Both the position numbers and the translations under genes were made by a program. From CAYJDR01 sp964368965 (GTDB lineage: Bacteria > Chrysiogenota > Deferribacteres > Deferribacterales > Mucispirillaceae): 5,663 nt of DNA. The notes under the pieces were generated by a model, which was not told the DNA's origin, ran no database searches, and was given only the letters and a program-made list of their open reading frames with translations. The number at the start of each line of letters is the position of its first letter. The stretch's first letter is position 1. Shown here in pieces: positions 1 to 4,451 of the stretch. The stretch covers positions 1-5,663 of the forward strand of contig CAYJDR010000078.1 in NCBI GenBank assembly GCA_964368965.1, in the 5' to 3' direction.

Positions 1-323
1 TCATCAAATTTCGCTGTAAATTGTTCAAGTAAAGCATCAATTTCCTCCTGTGATTTACCACTTTCTAAAAGTTTTGATTCCATACCTGCTTTTGCTTGTT
101 CAAATGCTAAGCCTTTTTCAGCAAATTCTAAAGCCATTGCTTCCATAGTTGCAGCTTTTTCAGCAAGCTCTGCTGCTTTTTCTTCTTTGTTAAATTCAAT
201 AGAAATTGCTGGCCTTTCCTGTGTTGTAAATGTTACAGGAAGTGCTGTTCCTACAGTTCCTCCTACATTTCCAAGAGTCATAACTCCTGCAAGTGCTAAT
301 GCTGTCATTTGTGATGTAAACAT
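1..323 (-). CDS. Putative exported Ala/Glu/Lys-rich helical protein, C-terminus beyond the window
   Basis: The reading frame is open for about 107 codons from the ATG at 323 to the left edge, so only the N-terminal part is seen. The first ~30 residues are uncharged and rich in Ala, Leu, Gly and Thr (TALALAGVMTLGNVGG), like the core of a signal peptide. From about residue 37 the protein turns into charged Ala/Glu/Lys helix (EEKAAELAEKAATMEAMALE), then KSQEEIDALLEQF, which suggests a secreted or surface-attached helical or coiled-coil protein. The start at 323 has a good ribosome site (GAAAGGA, 8 nt upstream). An in-frame ATG at 350 has a poor ribosome site but would add the basic residues LQKKGKNI, which suit a signal-peptide n-region, so the start is uncertain. 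I do not recognise the family. Its divergent position beside the two-component genes makes it a candidate target of that regulator. Confidence 0.72.
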   Translation of the reverse strand, partial: MFTSQMTALALAGVMTLGNVGGTVGTALPVTFTTQERPAISIEFNKEEKAAELAEKAATMEAMALEFAEKGLAFEQAKAGMESKLLESGKSQEEIDALLEQFTAKFD

Positions 324-379
324 AATATTTTTTCCTTTCTTTTGGAGCATATATTTTATTTTGTTTGCTCTGTGATTAA

Positions 380-385
380 ATTATA
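380..385 (-). promoter_or_regulatory. Possible -10 box of the exported-protein gene
   Basis: Read on the minus strand this is an exact TATAAT, about 57 nt upstream of the ATG at 323 (30 nt upstream of the alternative start at 350). No good -35 hexamer lies 16-18 bp further upstream (TGATTT-like at best), so the promoter may need an activator. The ATAGGCA direct repeat at 419-436 sits where such an activator could bind. Confidence 0.35.
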
Positions 386-418
386 ACGTAACTACAACTG
401 GAAAATCATCGGATAAAA

Positions 419-436
419 ATAGGCAGAATATAGGCA
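419..436 (+). promoter_or_regulatory. 7-4-7 direct repeat, candidate OmpR-family operator
   Basis: ATAGGCA occurs at 419-425 and again at 430-436. The starts are 11 bp apart, with the 4-bp spacer GAAT. Tandem half-sites spaced about one helical turn apart are the usual DNA target of PhoB/OmpR-type dimers, and the adjacent gene encodes such a regulator. The repeat ends 14 bp upstream of the -35 box of the regulator gene, a typical activator position, and also lies upstream of the divergent gene. The spacing and repeat are seen directly; binding by the neighbouring regulator is inference. Confidence 0.45.
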
Positions 437-450
437 ATTTATTCCGTATG

Positions 451-480
451 CTTACATTATTTAAAAATCTATGATATAAT
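451..480 (+). promoter_or_regulatory. Sigma-70-type promoter of the two-component operon
   Basis: A perfect TATAAT lies at 475-480, with CTTACA (4 of 6 matches to TTGACA) at 451-456 and 18 bp between them. Transcription would begin near 487, leaving a leader of only about 15 nt. That leader contains the strong ribosome site GAGGTGG (491-497), 4 nt before the ATG at 502. Confidence 0.7.
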
Positions 481-501
481 TTTTAAAAAAGAGGTGGTCT
501 T

Positions 502-1179
502 ATGAAAATTTATATAGCTGATGATGAAAAATCTATTCGTGATATTATTAGTGGCTTTTTAAAAAATAGTGGCTATGAAGTTTCAGTTTTTGAAAATGGT
601 GAAAGTTTGCAAGAAGAATTTTCAAAAAATCCTGCAGATATGGTTATACTTGATGTAATGATGCCCGGCATCGACGGGATAACGCTTTGCTCAAAAATCC
701 GAGAATGCAGCAATGTTCCAATTATAATAGTATCAGCAAAAGATTCCGAGCTTGATAGAATTACAGGCATTACAATGGGTGCTGATGATTACTTAGTTAA
801 GCCATTTGCTCCAATGGAACTTGTTGCAAGAGTGAGTTCTATATTTCGCAGAATGTCTTTTAGTGAAACTATAAAAGCAAAAAACATATTAAACTACGGA
901 AATATTAAAATTGATATTTCACTAAGAAAATGTACTGTAAATAATGATATTTTTGATGTAACTCCAACTGAGTTTTCCCTGCTTGCATATATGTTTGAAA
1001 ATTTTGATAAAGCAGTTTCACGAGATGAGCTTCTTAAAAATGTATGGAAATTTGATTATGAAGTTGACACTAAGGCTTGTGATGATGTAATAAAAAGGCT
1101 TCGCAAAAAACTTAGTAAAACAAATGTTAGAATAGTTGCAGTTTGGGGATTTGGCTTCAAACTTGAACTTGAGGATTAG
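502..1179 (+). CDS. OmpR/PhoB-family response regulator
   Basis: This 225-residue protein is a full-length DNA-binding response regulator. The receiver domain (about 1-115) has the acidic pair D7/D8, the phosphoacceptor D51 in ILDVMMPG, the switch serine S78 and the conserved lysine K100 in the YLVKPF motif. A winged-helix output domain covers about 125-222, with TPTEFSLLAYM, the SRDELL segment, a DDVIKRLRKKL recognition-helix segment and the terminal wing (VWGFGFKLE). All phosphorylation residues are present, so it should be activated by the kinase encoded 1 nt downstream. The start is supported by GAGGTGG at 491-497. It probably binds tandem repeats; the ATAGGCA pair upstream is the obvious candidate, implying autoregulation and perhaps control of the divergent exported-protein gene. 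The signal and regulon cannot be read from sequence. Confidence 0.95.
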   Translation: MKIYIADDEKSIRDIISGFLKNSGYEVSVFENGESLQEEFSKNPADMVILDVMMPGIDGITLCSKIRECSNVPIIIVSAKDSELDRITGITMGADDYLVKPFAPMELVARVSSIFRRMSFSETIKAKNILNYGNIKIDISLRKCTVNNDIFDVTPTEFSLLAYMFENFDKAVSRDELLKNVWKFDYEVDTKACDDVIKRLRKKLSKTNVRIVAVWGFGFKLELED

Positions 1180-1180
1180 T

Positions 1181-2563
1181 ATGATTACAATTAGAAAAAG
1201 AATTTCAAAACCATTTCTTACAATTATTATTGCAATTCCTATTACTATAATGATATTATTTAACATCATTGTATCTTTTTATACAAAATCTAAGGCAGAG
1301 GAAGATTTACTAAATGCTGTTTATGAGATAGAGGAAAGTTTGTATAACGACAACACCTTAAATAAAGATTCGCAAAATCGTCCAGCACTAAGTCAAAATG
1401 AAAACCTTCCTAATATGGCTTCTATTATAAATAATCAAAATCACAGCACATCAGCTGAACTTGTTGTATTTAATAGGAATGGTGAGCTATCAAGAATTTT
1501 TAATAATGATAGTTTTATCACAGATAGTTTAGCTGATTTAATTTATTTAGAAACTGAAAATCTTAATTACAATGAAATAGGCTCTATTAAATTCGATGGT
1601 GATACCTATTACATTGTTCATGTGGAATATGAAAGCCAAACTTTAACGGATAAACTTGTATATATTTCAAAAGGACTTATCTTAGATGAATTTACAAGCG
1701 CTGTAAATATTGTTTTATTAATTGTTTCTATTATCACTACTTTAATCGCATTACTAATCGTAAATAAAACATCAAAATCTATTGCAAAACCAATAGAAAA
1801 TCTAACGCACCTTGTTGAAAATATGAAATCCGATGAATTAAAAGTACTTGATGATAATAGTAATAGTTTAGAATTAAAAAAACTCACACAAGAAATCAAC
1901 TCGTTAAATAAAAGAATTTACCAATACCACGAATCGCAAAAAAACTTTTTAGCAAATGCCTCTCACGAACTGCGTACACCTCTTATGAATATTCAAGGAT
2001 ATTCCGATGGCATTGAAATGGGAATATTCCAAGATTCTAAAGCAACAGCACATCTAATTTCACAGCAAACAAAAAAACTCACACAACTTGTTGATAGTCT
2101 TTTAACGCTTGCAAGAACTGAAAATTTCAACACAAATCAAAGACTTGAAAAATTAAATCTTAGTGATGAAATTATAAATATATTAAACTCATACAAAGGA
2201 TATGCTGTTAGTAATAACATTAATTTAACCGAAAATATTATTCCAAATATTTTCATAAATGCTAATAGTGAACTTTTATCTTCTTCTATTGGAAATATTT
2301 TATCTAATGCTATTAGATATGCAAACTCTAATGTTTATATTTCACTTTCAGTTATAGATAAAAATGCCGTAATAACTATAAAAGATGATGGCAAAGGCAT
2401 TGATGAAATTGATAAAATTTTCGATAGATTTTCTAAAGGAGAAAACGGCAATTTCGGCCTCGGATTATCTATTGCAAAAACATCTGTTAAAATGATGAAT
2501 GCAACCATTGAGGCTTATAACGATAACGGAGCTGCTTTTAAAATAGTAATCCCAATAATTTAA
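1181..2563 (+). CDS. Membrane sensor histidine kinase, partner of the OmpR-type regulator
   Basis: The start chosen is the ATG at 1181, giving 460 residues. It follows the regulator stop codon by one base and has a Shine-Dalgarno (TTGAGGA, 5 nt spacing). An in-frame ATG at 1136 would overlap the regulator and has no such support. Order of parts: TM1 about 12-33, an extracytoplasmic sensor of about 140 residues without a recognised fold, TM2 about 174-194, HAMP about 195-247, the HisKA dimerisation domain with phosphoacceptor H262 in SHELRTP, and the ATPase domain. The ATPase domain has an N box (N372/N376 in GNILSNAIRYA), a G1 box DDGKGI (402-407), an F box IFDRF (413-417) and a G2 box GLGLS (426-430). 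All catalytic motifs are intact. Close coupling to the regulator gene indicates a cognate pair. The ligand is unknown. Confidence 0.94.
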   Translation: MITIRKRISKPFLTIIIAIPITIMILFNIIVSFYTKSKAEEDLLNAVYEIEESLYNDNTLNKDSQNRPALSQNENLPNMASIINNQNHSTSAELVVFNRNGELSRIFNNDSFITDSLADLIYLETENLNYNEIGSIKFDGDTYYIVHVEYESQTLTDKLVYISKGLILDEFTSAVNIVLLIVSIITTLIALLIVNKTSKSIAKPIENLTHLVENMKSDELKVLDDNSNSLELKKLTQEINSLNKRIYQYHESQKNFLANASHELRTPLMNIQGYSDGIEMGIFQDSKATAHLISQQTKKLTQLVDSLLTLARTENFNTNQRLEKLNLSDEIINILNSYKGYAVSNNINLTENIIPNIFINANSELLSSSIGNILSNAIRYANSNVYISLSVIDKNAVITIKDDGKGIDEIDKIFDRFSKGENGNFGLGLSIAKTSVKMMNATIEAYNDNGAAFKIVIPII

Positions 2564-2680
2564 AACTCCCTATTCTTTGTTTACAGCATATCAATTTTTG
2601 ATACATTCCGGTGATTTTTCAATTATCTTTATATATCTTATTTGTAAATAAAATGCCTTTTTCACACCCTTAAATACATA

Positions 2681-2742
2681 GACCACTTTTTGACCCATTA
2701 TAATTTTCAAAAACTCTTTGACCACTTATTTGACCCATTATA
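2681..2742. repeat. Tandem pair of 22/23-bp direct repeats
   Basis: The block GACCACTT-TT-TGACCCATTATA (2681-2702) recurs as GACCACTT-ATT-TGACCCATTATA (2720-2742), differing only by one A/T insertion. Start-to-start distance is 39 bp. Within each copy a TGACC or GACC word occurs twice, so the motif is really repeated four times. The repeats end about 120 bp left of the tRNA-derived core. They could be arm-type integrase sites of an attachment region, or terminal multiple repeats like those at the ends of IS21-family insertion sequences. No transposase gene is present nearby in the window. Confidence 0.6.
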
Positions 2743-2827
2743 GAAAATCACGGGGTGCAAACAGTGGATTTTATACCATTTTTCTACCTTCGGGCTTTCG
2801 CTATTTTACTACCAAAAAGCACTAAAT

Positions 2828-2851
2828 AGTCAGTTGTGGACTGACTTTTTT
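2828..2851 (+). terminator. Intrinsic terminator left of the tRNA fragment
   Basis: A perfect 7-bp stem AGTCAGT/ACTGACT (2828-2834 and 2840-2846) with the 5-nt loop TGTGG is followed at once by a run of T. It would stop plus-strand transcripts arriving from the two-component side before they enter the tRNA remnant, and may mark the end of the left-hand element. Confidence 0.75.
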
Positions 2852-2864
2852 AGCTCCAGGCACC

Positions 2865-2909
2865 CTCATAACCCGAAGGTCGTCAGTTCAAATCTGGCCT
2901 CCGCAACCA
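2865..2909 (+). other. 3' half of an initiator tRNA-fMet gene: probable integrative-element attachment core
   Basis: These 45 bases match the 3' half of a bacterial initiator tRNA. They start exactly at the anticodon loop (CTCATAA, anticodon CAT). They continue through CCCGA (the three C that pair with GGG in initiators), the variable loop AGGTC, a complete T arm (GTCAG-TTCAAAT-CTGGC), the acceptor strand CTCCGCA with the initiator hallmark A72, A73 and encoded CCA. The preceding bases (CCAGGCACC) do not pair with CCCGA, and no 5' acceptor strand (TGCGGAG expected) lies upstream, so this is not a functional tRNA. Tyrosine integrases that recombine in the anticodon loop leave just such a fragment at one end of the integrated element, with the intact tRNA at the other. 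That polarity places an element to the left and the original tRNA-downstream DNA to the right. Confidence 0.85.
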
Positions 2910-2910
2910 C

Positions 2911-2948
2911 AAAAACCTTGATTAACACTATTGTTTTTCAAGGTTTTT
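2911..2948 (+). terminator. Intrinsic terminator following the tRNA-fMet fragment
   Basis: A perfect 11-bp inverted repeat AAAAACCTTGA/TCAAGGTTTTT (2911-2921 and 2938-2948) encloses a 16-nt loop, with the T tract forming the end of the stem. It begins two bases after the CCA, so it is most simply the native terminator of the tRNA gene carried along with the fragment. Confidence 0.7.
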
Positions 2949-3044
2949 CTTTTGCAGAATTTTTCTGCGACTATTAACTGTACTATTTGTGTATATTAAT
3001 TTTATTCACTTCAAAATTATTCCAATATAAATAAAATTAATTAG

Positions 3045-3096
3045 CAATATAAAAGCAGAATTCTAAAATAAAATTCAAGAATTCTGCCATTTTTTA
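3045..3096 (-). terminator. Bidirectional terminator of the nucleoside operon
   Basis: A perfect 10-bp stem GCAGAATTCT/AGAATTCTGC (3055-3064 and 3078-3087) encloses a 13-nt loop. Read on the minus strand it lies about 70 nt past the phosphorylase stop codon and is followed by TTTTATATT. On the plus strand it is followed by CATTTTTT, so it could work both ways. Confidence 0.65.
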
Positions 3097-3155
3097 TCAT
3101 CATTAATAAGAACTTCGTATTTACTTTTCACTCCACCAACCAAAAAGTATTATCT

Positions 3156-3938
3156 TTATAGTAAGCACAATGCTTGCAAAGAAATATAAAAAAGTTTTTC
3201 TCTTGCGGATGAATTATATTTCCAATCCCTATCGTCATATTTATCTGTATTAATTAAAATATCACCACTATATAATAATTGCCCATACATCTTGTTTCGA
3301 TATTGTGCTACTGCTGCTATAGTTGCACATTCCATTTCAACAACTTTACAGCCCTCACTCACTCTATACTCAACCATTTCCCTTGTTTCACGATAGAATC
3401 CATCTGTACTCCAAGTCGTACATTCAATATATGGCACATCATATTTTTTCATTATTTGCTTGAATGCGTCTATAGGCTCTTTTTGAAACTCTATAAATCG
3501 AGATGGGGGTAAATATTTATATGAAGCCCCTTCATCTCGCAACGCTCTAATTGGAATGATAATATCACCAGAAGGAATAGAATCGAGAACGCCACAAGCA
3601 CCACAAGCAACAATAACTTCAACACCTTTTCCATAAAGCCAGTCCATCATCATAGCTACCGAACCTGCTCCAACAACAGATTGAACAACACAAATTTCAG
3701 TATTCTCATATGTCATTTTATACAAGTTAAAATCTTTCATCTCTGAATGATAAGTCCCTATTATCTCCGCATTATATTTATGTACTACATCATTTAGCAC
3801 TTCTTCAAAAAAAGTTACTAAACAAAGTCGAGGAACCATTCCAGTTATCTCTCTTCGTTTATCTATTGCCCACGGATTAATGATTGCTTCGTTTTCTGTG
3901 CTACGTTCCAAGATTGGAAATTCATTTTTTATTATCAT
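3156..3938 (-). CDS. Nucleoside phosphorylase (PNP/uridine phosphorylase family)
   Basis: At 260 residues this has the usual length of the PNP_UDP_1 fold, whose enzymes split nucleosides with phosphate into base and (deoxy)ribose 1-phosphate in the cytoplasm. Family signatures appear in order: VVGAGSVAMMMDWL (88-101), IVACGACGVLDS (109-120), the phosphate/ribose segment RDEGASYKYLP (134-144, like RxDGASxxFAP of uridine phosphorylases), WSTDGFYRE (176-184), and the ribose-contacting VVEMECATIAAVAQ (199-212, E201-M202-E203), followed by SGD (224-226). The Q-x-R uracil-binding pair of uridine phosphorylases is not evident after STDGFY, so base preference is open. The start has AGAGGG 5-6 nt upstream. 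It is the second gene of a minus-strand operon, 30 nt after the deoxyribosyltransferase-like gene, so it likely acts on related substrates. Nucleosidase activity without phosphate is possible for relatives. Confidence 0.88.
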   Translation of the reverse strand: MIIKNEFPILERSTENEAIINPWAIDKRREITGMVPRLCLVTFFEEVLNDVVHKYNAEIIGTYHSEMKDFNLYKMTYENTEICVVQSVVGAGSVAMMMDWLYGKGVEVIVACGACGVLDSIPSGDIIIPIRALRDEGASYKYLPPSRFIEFQKEPIDAFKQIMKKYDVPYIECTTWSTDGFYRETREMVEYRVSEGCKVVEMECATIAAVAQYRNKMYGQLLYSGDILINTDKYDDRDWKYNSSAREKLFYISLQALCLL

Positions 3939-3968
3939 ATTACCCTCTTTTTCGTTTTAATAAACTCA

Positions 3969-4289
3969 CTAAACTAATTTATTTAAATTCAAATCAAATT
4001 CACTATGATAGATAATCTCTTTTTTATTATCTATTGCATATTGAATTTCAGATTTTGTTGATAACCCAATATATTCATCGATGTTAACAACATATATTCC
4101 ATCTGATAAATCAATTTTCTTGTAATGTATTCTACTAAGATTTTTTAATATATCTTCACTAACAGATTCATTTTGCTCATTATAAACACATTGTAAAACA
4201 TTATACCCATAGCTACTCTCTAATTTCCAAGCAATATCTTTCATTTGTTCAGAAAATCTCATACTCCCACAAATCGTATATGTTTTCAT
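3969..4289 (-). CDS. Small nucleoside 2-deoxyribosyltransferase-like protein
   Basis: This 106-residue protein has the hallmarks of the nucleoside 2-deoxyribosyltransferase-like Rossmannoid fold. An N-terminal strand and loop ICGSMRFSEQM (6-16) is followed by DLSDGIYVVNIDEYIG (60-75) and STKSEIQYAIDNKKEIIY (77-94). In that last segment E81 is in the position of the catalytic glutamate of the family. It is shorter than classical deoxyribosyltransferases (about 150 residues) and may be a divergent N-glycosidase or a nucleotide-binding relative. The ATG at 4289 has AAAGGG about 10 nt upstream and a promoter at 4370-4398. It is the first gene of a two-gene operon with the nucleoside phosphorylase; both families break or exchange N-glycosidic bonds of nucleosides, which supports a shared salvage or nucleotide-modifying task. 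The family assignment rests on motifs recognised by eye. Confidence 0.68.
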   Translation of the reverse strand: MKTYTICGSMRFSEQMKDIAWKLESSYGYNVLQCVYNEQNESVSEDILKNLSRIHYKKIDLSDGIYVVNIDEYIGLSTKSEIQYAIDNKKEIIYHSEFDLNLNKLV

Positions 4290-4369
4290 ATTAATTTATC
4301 CCTTTCTGATGTACGACACATGTTAACTACTATAATAACGAAAATATATTTCAATAATTCAACAATTTT

Positions 4370-4398
4370 AGTATATCATTAATTTCATATTTTTACAA
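4370..4398 (-). promoter_or_regulatory. Extended -10 promoter of the nucleoside operon
   Basis: On the minus strand TTGTAA (4398-4393) and TATACT (4375-4370) are separated by 17 bp, and TG precedes the -10 by one base (TGATATACT), an extended -10. Transcription would start near 4363, leaving a leader of about 73 nt before the ATG at 4289. The leader holds no obvious riboswitch or strong hairpin. Confidence 0.6.
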
Positions 4399-4401
4399 TT
4401 T

Positions 4402-4439
4402 AAATCAAAAATAAACTCAGACTAATTTTAGTCTAAGTT
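4402..4439 (-). terminator. Terminator of the integrase gene
   Basis: Read on the minus strand, AACTTAGACTAA and TTAGTCTGAGTT form a stem of about 10-12 bp with one G-T pair and a small AT-rich loop (4439-4414). It is followed by TTATTTTTGATTT. It starts 12 nt past the integrase stop codon and insulates the nucleoside operon, whose promoter lies immediately downstream. Confidence 0.78.
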
Positions 4440-4451
4440 CATTTTTAAATT

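Larger units (their letters stand above)
2564..3155. other. Gene-free junction region between the two-component operon and the nucleoside operon
   Basis: No convincing gene lies in these 592 bases. In order they hold: a weak AT hairpin just after the kinase gene (TATCAA/TTGATA, 2589-2603); a pair of near-identical 22/23-bp direct repeats; an intrinsic terminator at 2828-2851; the 3' half of a tRNA-fMet; a second terminator at 2911-2948; a small hairpin GCAGAA-TTT-TTCTGC at 2954-2968; and a third terminator-like palindrome at 3055-3087. Such a density of non-coding signals fits the end of an integrated element. Short open frames at about 2694-2829 lack an ATG start or a ribosome site and are not called. 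Confidence 0.7.

Noticed and set aside
187..375. A 62-codon plus-strand open frame.
   Set aside because: It is antisense to the start of the exported-protein gene, which has the ribosome site and an export-like N-terminus. Other short antisense frames inside the kinase, regulator, phosphorylase and integrase are likewise shadows.
1136..1180. An upstream ATG start for the kinase, overlapping the regulator.
   Set aside because: It lacks a ribosome site, whereas the ATG at 1181 has one at the right distance and gives a normal N-terminus before TM1.
2694..2829. Short overlapping open frames upstream of the terminator.
   Set aside because: They have no ATG start and no ribosome site, and they run through the direct repeats. 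They may be chance or residues of degraded coding sequence.
2820..2909. A complete functional tRNA gene.
   Set aside because: Only the half from the anticodon loop onward is present. No acceptor 5' strand, D arm or matching 5' anticodon-stem strand is found upstream.
3072..3155. Coding-like continuation in the phosphorylase frame after its stop (VGGVKSKYEVLINDDKKW).
   Set aside because: Two TAA codons separate it from the gene, the phosphorylase already has the normal length for its family, and the stretch ends within the terminator hairpin without its own start.
502..3938. A Detocs-like defence system (kinase, receiver, and a PNP-domain nucleosidase effector).
   Set aside because: The two-component genes form a conventional transmembrane kinase plus a DNA-binding OmpR regulator. 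The phosphorylase is on the opposite strand, in another operon, with terminators and an attachment core between them.
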